Origin: Paraburkholderia sp. BL23I1N1
Lineage (GTDB): Bacteria; Pseudomonadota; Gammaproteobacteria; Burkholderiales; Burkholderiaceae
Reading direction: 5' to 3'
Assembly (NCBI RefSeq): GCF_003610295.1
Contig: NZ_RAPV01000001.1
Location: 4,960,001-5,024,000, forward strand
Length of the DNA stretch: 64,000 nucleotides
The position numbers and the translations under genes are program-made. Below the pieces are notes generated by a model. It did no database searches, had not been told where the DNA came from, and saw only the letters and a program-made list of their open reading frames with translations. Positions 16,563 to 24,767 of the stretch are shown here, in pieces. Each line of letters begins with the position of its first letter. Position 1 is the first letter of the stretch.

Positions 16563-17132
16563 ATGTCAGAGAACCTAGCGATGTCCATAGAAGTAGCGAC
16601 CCGCCTGCAGTACATCCGTAAGAAGAATGGCCTGTCCCAGCGTGAACTGGCCAAACGGGCGGGCGTGACCAACGGCACGATTTCGTTGATCGAGCAAAAC
16701 CGTGTGAGTCCGTCGGTGGGGTCATTGAAGAAGCTGCTCGAATGCATACCGATGAGTCTCGCCGAATTCTTCACCTTTGAGGTGGAGGTGGAGCGCTCCG
16801 TCGTGTCGCGCCGCGCCGACATGCCGAATCTCGGCAATGAGTCGATCGAGTTCTACCTCGCGGGCTCTAGTGTGAAAGATCGGAACATGGGTATTCTGCG
16901 CGAGGTTTATCAGCCGCTGTCGGATACGGGGCCGGAAATGCTGGAGCACGAGGGGCACGAGGGCGGCGTGGTGGTCCGCGGTCAGATCGAACTGACGGTG
17001 GACGGCGTCACGTGGCTGCTCGACCCAGGCGACAGCTACTACTTCGAAAGCCGTCTACCGCATCGTTTTCGCAATCCCAGCGCGGAGCATCTCTGCGAGA
17101 TCGTGTCGGCCAATTCGCCGCCCACGTTCTAA
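16563..17132 (+). CDS. puuR: XRE-family repressor with cupin domain, putrescine-responsive
   Basis: This 189-residue regulator has an N-terminal XRE helix-turn-helix (about 13-66: LQYIRKKNGLSQRELAKRAG, then TNGTISLIEQNRVSPSVGSL) and a C-terminal cupin (about 110-185: EHEGHEGGVVVRGQIEL, LDPGDSYYFESRLPHRFRN). This is the PuuR architecture; PuuR represses putrescine catabolism genes and is released by putrescine. It is divergent from the ten-gene operon and 89 bp upstream of puuC, so it probably controls both and itself. The start is ATG 16563 or the in-frame ATG 16581; the second has a slightly better upstream purine tract. Confidence 0.9.
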   Translation: MSENLAMSIEVATRLQYIRKKNGLSQRELAKRAGVTNGTISLIEQNRVSPSVGSLKKLLECIPMSLAEFFTFEVEVERSVVSRRADMPNLGNESIEFYLAGSSVKDRNMGILREVYQPLSDTGPEMLEHEGHEGGVVVRGQIELTVDGVTWLLDPGDSYYFESRLPHRFRNPSAEHLCEIVSANSPPTF

Positions 17133-17221
17133 ACACTCCGCGCCAACGCGCCGCGACGCAGTTGCAAGCCGCCTGAAGTCGATGCCGGCGTGCGTCGAGC
17201 GCATAACATTGAGGCATCCTG

Positions 17222-18715
17222 ATGGACAAGAAATCTCTCGCTTTCTGGCAAGACAAAGCCGCTACGCTTTCGATCGAAGGCCGTGCGTTTATCGACGGCG
17301 AGTACCGTGATGCCGCGGGCGGCCGCACCTTCGACTGCCTGACCCCGATCGACGGCAAGCTGCTCGCCAAAGTCGCCGACAGCGGCGCAGCGGATGTCGA
17401 TGCTGCCGTGGCAGCCGCACGCCGCGCGTTCGATTCCGGCGTGTGGTCCGGCCTCAATCCTCGCCAGCGCAAGGCGATTCTGTTGCGTTGGGCCGCGTCG
17501 ATCCGCGAACACATGGACGAACTCGCGCTGCTCGAAGCGCTGGACGCAGGCAAGCCGATCGCCGACACCACCACGGTGGACGTGCCGGGCGCGGCGTATT
17601 GCGTCGAGTGGTTCGCCGAAGCCATCGACAAGGTCGGTGGCGAAGTCGCGCCGGCCGATCACCACCTGGTGGGCCTCGTCACGCGCGAGCCGATCGGCGT
17701 GGTCGCCGCGGTGGTGCCGTGGAATTTCCCGATCCTGATGGCCTCGTGGAAGTTCGGCCCGGCGCTCGCCGCGGGTAACAGCGTGGTGCTCAAGCCTTCG
17801 GAGAAGTCGCCGCTCACCGCGATCCGCCTCGCTCAGCTCGCGCTGGACGCGGGCATTCCCGCCGGCGTGTTCAACGTCGTGCCGGGCGCGGGCGAACCGG
17901 GCAAGCTGCTGGCGCTGCATCAGGACGTGGACTGTCTCGCCTTCACCGGCTCCACCAACGTCGGCAAACTGATCATGCAGTACGCCGGCCAGTCGAATCT
18001 GAAGCGCGTCTGGCTCGAACTCGGCGGCAAATCGCCGAACATCGTGATGCCCGATTGCCCCGACCTCGACCGTGCAGCCAATGCGGCGGCCGGCGCGATC
18101 TTCTACAACATGGGCGAAATGTGTACCGCCGGTTCGCGCCTGCTGGTGCATCGCGACATCAAGGACGTATTCCTCGACAAGCTGATCGCCGCCGCGCGCA
18201 GCTATACGCCGGGCAACCCGCTCGATCCGAAAACCTCGATGGGCGCGATCGTCGATAACGTGCAACTCGAGCGCGTGCTCGGTTATATCGAAGCGGGCCG
18301 CGCCGAAGCGAAGCTGCTGCTGGGTGGATCGCGCGTCAAGCAGGAGACCGGCGGCTTCTATATCGAGCCGACCATCTTCGACATCCCGGCCTCCGGTGCG
18401 AAGGTTGCGCGCGAGGAAATCTTTGGGCCGGTGTTGTCGGTGATTACGTTCGACACGGTTGAAGAAGCGATCAGGATCGCTAACGACAGCGAGTACGGTC
18501 TTGCCGCTGCGTTGTGGACCTCGAACCTGACCACCGCGCATGAAGTGTCGCGCAAGCTGCGCGCCGGTACGGTATGGGTCAATTGCTACGACGAAGGCGG
18601 GGATATGAACTTCCCGTTTGGCGGCTACAAGCAATCGGGCAACGGCCGCGACAAGTCGTTGCACGCGCTGGAGAAGTACACCGAGCTGAAGTCCACGCTC
18701 GTGCGGCTGCGCTAA
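17222..18715 (+). CDS. puuC: Gamma-glutamyl-gamma-aminobutyraldehyde dehydrogenase (NAD(P)-dependent)
   Basis: This 497-residue aldehyde dehydrogenase has the oxyanion Asn168 (VVPWNFP), the general base Glu266 (WLELGGKSPN) and the catalytic Cys301 (MGEMCTAGSR). EEIFGPVLSV and the C-terminal NFPFGGYKQSGNGRDKS also fit the family. It should oxidise gamma-glutamyl-aminobutyraldehyde made by PuuB, and probably the free 4-aminobutyraldehyde made by SpuC. It follows puuR on the same strand, and the length is normal. Related dehydrogenases act on many aldehydes, so the assignment relies on the gene neighbourhood. Confidence 0.9.
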   Translation: MDKKSLAFWQDKAATLSIEGRAFIDGEYRDAAGGRTFDCLTPIDGKLLAKVADSGAADVDAAVAAARRAFDSGVWSGLNPRQRKAILLRWAASIREHMDELALLEALDAGKPIADTTTVDVPGAAYCVEWFAEAIDKVGGEVAPADHHLVGLVTREPIGVVAAVVPWNFPILMASWKFGPALAAGNSVVLKPSEKSPLTAIRLAQLALDAGIPAGVFNVVPGAGEPGKLLALHQDVDCLAFTGSTNVGKLIMQYAGQSNLKRVWLELGGKSPNIVMPDCPDLDRAANAAAGAIFYNMGEMCTAGSRLLVHRDIKDVFLDKLIAAARSYTPGNPLDPKTSMGAIVDNVQLERVLGYIEAGRAEAKLLLGGSRVKQETGGFYIEPTIFDIPASGAKVAREEIFGPVLSVITFDTVEEAIRIANDSEYGLAAALWTSNLTTAHEVSRKLRAGTVWVNCYDEGGDMNFPFGGYKQSGNGRDKSLHALEKYTELKSTLVRLR

Positions 18716-18851
18716 AGGATTCGCAAGCCAGCGCGGCGGCGTGCTGTATAGGCGCCGTCGCGTTCCCAATGAATCCGAGGCCGGACGTCGCACGTATCAC
18801 CTGGAAGCCCCGCGTGCGGCTCCGGCATGTTTATCAGGTATCAGGTCATCC

Positions 18852-19814
18852 ATGACTGAACTCATCTACGGCGACGGCGCGATCCGCCGTCCGTCGCTCT
18901 ATGGCTCGTCGATCGAAAACACCTATGCGGGTGTGTTGTCGTTCATGCGCCGCAAGTACACCCGCGAACTCGACGGCGTCGACGTCGTGGTTTCCGGCGT
19001 GCCGCTCGATCTGGCCACCACGTTCCGCTCGGGGGCGCGTCTCGGCCCCGCGGCAGTGCGCGCGGCGAGCGTGCAGTTGTCGGAGTTGCACCCGTATCCG
19101 TGGGGCTTCAATCCGTTCGACGACCTCGCGGTGACCGATTACGGCGACTGCTGGTTCGACGCGCACAACCCCATGACGATCAAGGAGTCGATCGTCGAGC
19201 ATGCGCGCACGATCCTGCGCTCGGATGCGAAGATGCTGACGCTCGGCGGCGATCACTACATTACGTATCCGCTGCTGATTGCGCATGCGGAGAAGTACGG
19301 CAAGCCGCTCTCGCTGATCCATTTCGACGCCCACTGCGATACCTGGGCCGACGACAGCCCGGACAGCCTGAACCACGGCTCGATGTTCTACAAGGCGGTG
19401 AAAGACGGCTTGATCGATCCGAAGACCTCGGTGCAGGTCGGCATCCGCACGTGGAACGAAGATTTCATGGGGATCAATATCCTCGACGCTGCGTGGGTCC
19501 ACGAACATGGCACGCGCGCGGCGGTGGAGCGGATTACGTCGATTGTCGGCGAGCGGCCCGCGTATCTGACCTTCGATATCGACTGCCTCGATCCGGCGTT
19601 CGCGCCGGGCACGGGTACGCCCGTGGCGGGCGGTTTGTCGTCGGCGCAGGGACTGGCCATTGTGCGCGGGCTCGGTGCGTTGAATCTGGTGGGCGCGGAC
19701 GTGGTGGAAGTGGCGCCCGCTTATGACCAGAGCGAGATCACGGCAATTGCCGCCGCGCATATCGCGTGCGATCTGTTGTGTCTCTGGCGGCAGCGGAAAG
19801 TGGCCGAACGTTAG
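18852..19814 (+). CDS. speB: Agmatinase (ureohydrolase family)
   Basis: This 320-residue ureohydrolase has all manganese ligands: His135 (LGGDHYITYP), Asp159, His161 and Asp163 (IHFDAHCDTWAD), and Asp242 and Asp244 (FDIDCLDPAFAPGTGTP). It should split agmatine to putrescine and urea, feeding the neighbouring catabolic pathway. The ATG at 18852 (MTELIYGDG) is the family start; the in-frame extension to 18741 overlaps the gap after puuC and has no similarity. It lies 136 bp after puuC in the same direction. Guanidinobutyrase or guanidinopropionase activity is an alternative within this family. Confidence 0.85.
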   Translation: MTELIYGDGAIRRPSLYGSSIENTYAGVLSFMRRKYTRELDGVDVVVSGVPLDLATTFRSGARLGPAAVRAASVQLSELHPYPWGFNPFDDLAVTDYGDCWFDAHNPMTIKESIVEHARTILRSDAKMLTLGGDHYITYPLLIAHAEKYGKPLSLIHFDAHCDTWADDSPDSLNHGSMFYKAVKDGLIDPKTSVQVGIRTWNEDFMGINILDAAWVHEHGTRAAVERITSIVGERPAYLTFDIDCLDPAFAPGTGTPVAGGLSSAQGLAIVRGLGALNLVGADVVEVAPAYDQSEITAIAAAHIACDLLCLWRQRKVAER

Positions 19815-19874
19815 GCTCGCCAGCCTCGCTAGGCACATTCATTCGGCTTGAAACGCAACCGGCGCAAGTCAGGT

Positions 19875-21083
19875 TCATCCCATCGATGACGAACGATCGG
19901 GGGCTGTGCCTGGATTGCGCCGGCCTTCGCGTAAGCCGAGCGTGTAGGCAACGAGCGCGCCGCTCATGATCGCAAGTTGCCACATCAGCATATCGCTGCC
20001 GCGCGCTTTCATGGCGAACCCGGCGATGAGTGGCCCCACAATCGAACTCGCAGTGAAGGTAAGCGACACCAGCCGCATGTTGCGCGTGAGCGCGGCCTTG
20101 TCGCTGCATGCCGCTGCGACCATGCCAAGTGTGATGTACGCGCTGTTCATGCCGCCGAGCAGCAATGCACTCGCGTCGGCGAGCCACGAGGCGGGCGCGG
20201 CCAGCGCGAAACCGCAGATCGCCAGCGTGCTGAGCGCCGCGCAGACGATCACCGTGGCGGCGAGGCCCGCGCGATCGGCGAACCAGCCGATCGGATATTG
20301 CAGCGCCATGCCGCCCAACCCGAATAGCGTGAGCAGGGTGGCCGTCTGCGTGGTACTGAGGCCGTGGGCGTCGGCAAAGAACGGGAAGAGGCCGTAGAGC
20401 GCGCCGTCGCCGATCCCACCTGCCGCCACGACCACCACGCCGAGGCTGACCAGGGGGCCGATCGGCGTGCTTTTCTCAAGCCGGGTTTTTCGCGCAAGTC
20501 GTGCTGCTTTAACCGCCGCGCGTCCATCATCCGATGCGGTCAGCCACAGCGGAACGGCCGCGGCAAACGTAAAGGCCGCGCCGGACGCGAACGTGATGCG
20601 TCCGTCGACTGCGCACCATGCCGCCAATGCCGGACCAATCACACCCGCGGTGGCAATCAGTGCTTCGTGCACCCCCACTACACGTCCGCTCGACTCAGGC
20701 GGCACCAGCCGGTAGAGCCACGTTTCATTGGCGATCCAGCGCAAGCCGATGCCGAATCCGGTCAACAGGCCGGGCACGAGCCACAACGGCCACCACAGCG
20801 CGTTCATCGTGGCGAACGCAGCAATCGTGGCGGCGAGACCCAGCGACACCGTGCGTTTTGCTCCGATACGTTCCACCAGCCAAGGGGCGATCAAGAGGCC
20901 GGCCAGCATGCCGGTCCATTGCGACGCGGAGAAGAGGCCGGCACGAGGTGCGTCGAGCCCTTGATGGGCCAGCCACACCGGCAGCACCATGAAGCCGATG
21001 CCGAACTGGCCGATCTGCGAGAGTGCCGAGACCGTGGTCAGCGCGGCGATCGCCGGCCAGCGCACCGGCGCGGCGGCATTCAT
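19875..21083 (-). CDS. MFS transporter (drug or metabolite exporter type)
   Basis: This 402-residue membrane protein has about twelve hydrophobic helices. The MFS loop between helices 2 and 3 reads ERIGAKRTVSLG, and an equivalent WFADRAGLAATV occurs in the second half. It resembles the YcaD/MFS-1 type. The start ATG 21083 overlaps the stop of the upstream marR gene by 4 bp (ATGA), so the two are a translationally coupled pair and the transporter is probably under MarR control. The substrate is unknown; for MarR-linked exporters it is often an aromatic or toxic compound sensed by the regulator. Confidence 0.85.
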   Translation of the reverse strand: MNAAAPVRWPAIAALTTVSALSQIGQFGIGFMVLPVWLAHQGLDAPRAGLFSASQWTGMLAGLLIAPWLVERIGAKRTVSLGLAATIAAFATMNALWWPLWLVPGLLTGFGIGLRWIANETWLYRLVPPESSGRVVGVHEALIATAGVIGPALAAWCAVDGRITFASGAAFTFAAAVPLWLTASDDGRAAVKAARLARKTRLEKSTPIGPLVSLGVVVVAAGGIGDGALYGLFPFFADAHGLSTTQTATLLTLFGLGGMALQYPIGWFADRAGLAATVIVCAALSTLAICGFALAAPASWLADASALLLGGMNSAYITLGMVAAACSDKAALTRNMRLVSLTFTASSIVGPLIAGFAMKARGSDMLMWQLAIMSGALVAYTLGLREGRRNPGTAPDRSSSMG

Positions 21084-21613
21084 GTGCTGCTCCGCGCGGG
21101 CATTGGCAGACCCTGTTCGCGGCATTCGACCGGGCAGCCGGCTTTCAGGCAGGGACCGTCGTCGCAGAGGCGGCATAGCTGCATGGCGTGTGCCGGATCG
21201 CGCGTCTCATGCCACAGGATCTTGATCAGCAGACCTTCAAGCACTTCGCGCTCGCGCTCGTCGAGCTGTCCGGCGATGCGTTGGAGTATCCGGTCGCGTG
21301 CGGTTTGCAGGCGTTTGGCTTCACGCTTGCCGGAAGCCGTCAGGGCAAGCGCGACGGAACGTTTATCCTTGCCGGATTTCTTTTCGACGAGACCCGCGTC
21401 CACCAGGCCCGCTACGGCGCGGACCGCGGCCGGATGCGAAAGATCGACCGCGTCGCGCAATACTTCAATGGATGAATCGGGATATTGACCGACGGCGTTG
21501 AGCATGGCGCGGGCAGTGGGGCCCGCGAGTGCGGCCACGGTGGGCTGCGCGTTCATCTCGTCCGTAACCAGCAGGGCGAGCACGCCAAGCAGGTTCTCTG
21601 TGCGCTGCGTCAT
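21080..21613 (-). CDS. MarR-family regulator with a C-terminal five-cysteine motif
   Basis: This 177-residue protein has a winged helix-turn-helix of MarR type (about 35-100: YPDSSIEVLRDAVDLSHPAA, RAVAGLVDAGLVEK, KDKRSVALALT). A dimerisation helix follows, then an unusual tail CRLCDDGPCLKAGCPVEC with cysteines at 147, 150, 155, 160 and 164. Such a tail could bind a metal or iron-sulphur cluster or act as a redox switch. It is the first gene of a two-gene unit with the MFS transporter. A 40-bp near-perfect palindrome 11 bp upstream of its start is the likely autoregulatory site. The ligand is unknown. Confidence 0.87.
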   Translation of the reverse strand: MTQRTENLLGVLALLVTDEMNAQPTVAALAGPTARAMLNAVGQYPDSSIEVLRDAVDLSHPAAVRAVAGLVDAGLVEKKSGKDKRSVALALTASGKREAKRLQTARDRILQRIAGQLDEREREVLEGLLIKILWHETRDPAHAMQLCRLCDDGPCLKAGCPVECREQGLPMPARSST

Positions 21614-21623
21614 AGGAGTACCT

Positions 21624-21663
21624 CAATGTGTGCAACGTGCATATGTGCATGTTGCACACATTG
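21624..21663. promoter_or_regulatory. 40-bp near-perfect palindrome, likely MarR operator
   Basis: The half CAATGTGTGCAACGTGCATA is mirrored by its complement with only two mismatched pairs in twenty. It spans the region just upstream of the marR start codon (21613) and would cover the 5' leader or promoter. Its length and position fit a double-dimer site for autorepression by the adjacent MarR protein. Confidence 0.75.
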
Positions 21664-21719
21664 AGAATCATCCGCAAGCGTTTTTTAATGCTGCCCCATT
21701 GTGTGTTTGGGAAGCGGGG

Positions 21720-22646
21720 TCAGTTGCCCGCGCGTAGCCTGTCCTTGTCGCCGCTCAGCGTGGCGCGCAAGCGCGGCACCGCGAAGTCGATAAAGCTGCG
21801 CGTCTTCAGCGGCAATGGCCCTTGTCCCGCGTGCATCAGGCTGACCGGTATTGGTTCGGGTTCAAAGTCCCGCAGCACCAGGTGCAGCTTGCCTTCTTCG
21901 ACGGCCCGCGCGACCTGGTACGAGAGCACGTGCGTGAGGCCTACGCCTGCGATCGCCGCATCGATGGCGGCTTCCGCGGTATTGACGGAGAGGCGCGGAC
22001 GGATCGGCACGGCCTGTTGCTTCGCCCCGCGCGGCGCAAAGGTCCAGATTGGCCCAGACTGCAATACGTCGAAGTTTACGCAAGCGAAGCGGGTGAGATC
22101 GGCGGGTGTGTCCGGCTTGCCGGCCTGCGCGAGGTAACGCGGACTGGCGCAGACCACCCGGCTCACCGTGCCGACCTGGGTCGCGACCATGCTGCTGTCG
22201 GGCAGTTTGCCGATGCGCAACGCGACGTCGATATGTTCGTCGAGCAGATGCAGCGTGCGGTCGGCCAGCACCAGACGCACGGCGATTTCCGGGAACGTCG
22301 CGAGGAAATCGTTGATGACGGGCAATAGATGAAGGCGTCCGAACACCATCGGCGCCGTGACGACGACTTCACCGCGTGGCGTGCTGTACTCGCCTGCGGC
22401 CGCGTTTTCGGCTTCGGTCACCTGTTCGAGGATCTGCTTGCAGGCGGCGAGGTAGGCCGCGCCTGCGTCGGTCAAAGTCAGCTTGCGGGTGGAGCGGACC
22501 AGCAGCCGCGCGTTCAGATGCGCTTCAAGCTCCGCGACTTTACGGCTGACAGTTGGGAGCGGCGTGCCCAGTTTGCGGCTCGCGGCCGAAAAACTGCCGG
22601 TCTCCACTGCGGCCACCAGAATTGACATTGCCTCCAGGCGATCCAT
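21720..22646 (-). CDS. LysR-family transcriptional regulator
   Basis: This 308-residue LysR protein has an N-terminal helix-turn-helix (about 1-60: MDRLEAMSILVAAVETGSFS, AASRKLGTPLPTVSRKVAEL) and a C-terminal substrate-binding domain (from about 90: GEVVVTAPMVFGRLHLLPV). It resembles the subgroup with PRGEVVVTAP typical of regulators near oxidoreductases. ATG 22646 is the standard LysR start; an in-frame extension to 22802 overlaps the divergent gene. It is divergent from the AhpD-like gene with a 154-bp gap, so it probably controls that gene. Confidence 0.87.
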   Translation of the reverse strand: MDRLEAMSILVAAVETGSFSAASRKLGTPLPTVSRKVAELEAHLNARLLVRSTRKLTLTDAGAAYLAACKQILEQVTEAENAAAGEYSTPRGEVVVTAPMVFGRLHLLPVINDFLATFPEIAVRLVLADRTLHLLDEHIDVALRIGKLPDSSMVATQVGTVSRVVCASPRYLAQAGKPDTPADLTRFACVNFDVLQSGPIWTFAPRGAKQQAVPIRPRLSVNTAEAAIDAAIAGVGLTHVLSYQVARAVEEGKLHLVLRDFEPEPIPVSLMHAGQGPLPLKTRSFIDFAVPRLRATLSGDKDRLRAGN

Positions 22647-22800
22647 GGACCCTCTCGGTCTTCGAGAATTGATCCGTCGAAAATACAGCATTACGTGTGC
22701 TTCTGGAAGGCGGGTGCCGGATATCCCCATGGCGCATAAGGAGTTCCGCGGCACGGTTGCTACAATCGTCATGCACCTACGGATACAACGGAGACCCTGC

Positions 22801-23406
22801 ATGGCAAATCTTCACCCGATTAGCCGCTACCCCGTGCCCGAACCAGGCGAATGGCCGGACGACATCAAAGCTCGCATCCTCGAAGTGCAGGAGAAAGCCG
22901 GTTTTGTCCCGAACGTGTTCCTGACGCTGGCGCATCGGCCGGATGAATTTCGCGCGTTTTTTGCGTACCACGACGTGGTGATGCTGAAAGAGGGCGGCTT
23001 GAGCAAAGGCGAGCGCGAGATGATCGTCGTCGCCACGAGTGCGGTGAATCAGTGCCTGTATTGCGTGGTCGCGCACGGCGCGATTTTGCGCATCTACGAG
23101 AAGGCGCCGCTGCTGGCGGATCAGGTGACCGTCAATCATCGCAAGGCGGATATCACGGCGCGCCAGAAGGCGATGCTCGACTTCGCGTTGAAGGTCTGCC
23201 GCGAGTCCGGCACGGTCGACGATGCCGATTTTCAGACCCTGCGCAAGCATGGGTTTTCCGACGAAGACGTATGGGATATCGCGGCCATCACGGCATTTTT
23301 CGGTTTGTCGAACCGGATGGCCAACATCATTTCAATGCGTCCGAACGACGAGTTCTATCTGATGGGCCGCGTGCCGAAAGCGGCGGCGGATACGCCGCGA
23401 AAATAG
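22801..23406 (+). CDS. AhpD-like peroxidase-related protein
   Basis: This 201-residue protein of the carboxymuconolactone decarboxylase/AhpD fold has the active-site motif CLYCVVAHG (Cys85, Cys88, His92). It matches the peroxidase-related family of about 190-200 residues with the C-terminal FGLSNRMANIISMRPNDEFY. It probably reduces peroxides or takes part in thiol redox chemistry in the cytosol. The ATG at 22801 (MANLHPISRYP) follows CGGAGACCCTGC. It is divergent from a LysR regulator, and its stop is one base from the stop of the convergent MFS gene. Confidence 0.85.
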   Translation: MANLHPISRYPVPEPGEWPDDIKARILEVQEKAGFVPNVFLTLAHRPDEFRAFFAYHDVVMLKEGGLSKGEREMIVVATSAVNQCLYCVVAHGAILRIYEKAPLLADQVTVNHRKADITARQKAMLDFALKVCRESGTVDDADFQTLRKHGFSDEDVWDIAAITAFFGLSNRMANIISMRPNDEFYLMGRVPKAAADTPRK

Positions 23407-23407
23407 G

Positions 23408-24658
23408 TCAGGCGCTCGCCGGCTCCGGCCGGATTGCTGGCGCGCTGACCGTCTTGTCGTCGATCGGAAAGTGCAGCATCGCGGCGACGAGTCCGGCGGC
23501 AACCGTGGCTTCCCACAGCAGCGAATACGAGCCGGTCAGGTCGAACACCAGACCGCCTAGCCACGCGCCGAGAAACGAGCCGATCTGGTGGCTCAGGAAG
23601 CAGACGCCAAAGAGGCTGCCGAGATGCCGTGTGCCGAATACTTTCGCCACCAGCCCGCTCGTCAGCGGCACGGTCCCGAGCCAGGTCAGCCCCATCACGG
23701 CCGCGAAAATGACGACCGAGGTGGCGGTCTTCGGCAGCACGAAGAAGGTGCCGATCGTCGCGCTTCGAATCAGGTAAAGCCAGCCGAGCACATGGTGCTG
23801 CCGGAACCGGCCGCCGAGCCAGCCGCATGCCCAACTACCCGCCATGTTGAACAGGCCGATCAGCGCCAGCGCCGTGGCGCCCAGTCCGACCGGCATATGA
23901 CAGAGCGTGAGATATTCGGGCAGATGGGTGGCGATGAACGCAAGTTGAAATCCACAGGTGAAGAAACCGAGCGTCAGGAGGCGATAGCCGCGATGCCGGA
24001 CCGCCTGGGCGAGTACTTTGCGAAGCGGCGCAGCGGGCGGTTCCTGCACGCGCGTACCGACGCGTTGACGCCGATCGAGCACGATGCCGAGCGGCGCGAT
24101 CAGCAGCATCAGGAAGGCCAGCGCGAAGAGCGAGGTGGCGATGCCCGAGCTGAGCCGGATGCTCTGCACGAGCGGGATCATCAACACCTGTCCTGCCGAG
24201 CCGCCTGCGCTAACGAGACCCATCGCCATGCTGCGTTTTTCCGGCGAAGCGATGCGGCCGACCGCCGGCAACACCACGCCGAACGTCGTGCAACTGACGC
24301 CGATTCCGACCAGCAAACCCATACCGACGATCAGCATCGCGCCCGACGGCGCGACCGCTGCGATGCCCAGGCCGGCAGCGAAAGTCGTCGCGCCGAACGC
24401 GACCACCGGCGCCGAACCATAACGGTCCGCGGCGGCACCCGCGAACGGTTGCGCGAAACCCCACACCAGATTGTGCAGCGCGATGGCGAAGGCGATCAGC
24501 GTGACGGGCAGTCCGCGGTCGAATGAAAACGGCCCGATAAAGAGGCCGAAGGTTTGCCGGATACCCATGGCCGCGCTCAGAATCAGCGCGCCGACGACGA
24601 TCACGAGCGTCGTCTGATTGATCGGGAGGGCGAAGCGTTTGCTATTGGCAGTGGACAT
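23408..24658 (-). CDS. MFS transporter, monocarboxylate/oxalate-formate antiporter type
   Basis: This 416-residue membrane protein has about twelve helices. It starts with GIRQTFGLFIGPFSFDRGLP, typical of the MFS subgroup that includes oxalate/formate and monocarboxylate carriers, and carries GAAADRYGSAPVV as the helix 2-3 loop. ATG 24658 (MSTANSKR) follows GAAGGAGATCAGAACC, a strong ribosome binding site; an in-frame start at 24745 would add 29 residues with no site. The substrate is unknown. The upstream minus-strand neighbour is 109 bp away. Confidence 0.85.
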   Translation of the reverse strand: MSTANSKRFALPINQTTLVIVVGALILSAAMGIRQTFGLFIGPFSFDRGLPVTLIAFAIALHNLVWGFAQPFAGAAADRYGSAPVVAFGATTFAAGLGIAAVAPSGAMLIVGMGLLVGIGVSCTTFGVVLPAVGRIASPEKRSMAMGLVSAGGSAGQVLMIPLVQSIRLSSGIATSLFALAFLMLLIAPLGIVLDRRQRVGTRVQEPPAAPLRKVLAQAVRHRGYRLLTLGFFTCGFQLAFIATHLPEYLTLCHMPVGLGATALALIGLFNMAGSWACGWLGGRFRQHHVLGWLYLIRSATIGTFFVLPKTATSVVIFAAVMGLTWLGTVPLTSGLVAKVFGTRHLGSLFGVCFLSHQIGSFLGAWLGGLVFDLTGSYSLLWEATVAAGLVAAMLHFPIDDKTVSAPAIRPEPASA

Positions 24659-24767
24659 GGTTCTGATCTCCTTCGACATCATGGTCGCAGCGAGCGTCAG
24701 AAGCAGCAAAAGAAAAGATTTTGACGACAGGTGAGCGCAGCTCACCTGTTCAGGTTGAATGTGCGGC

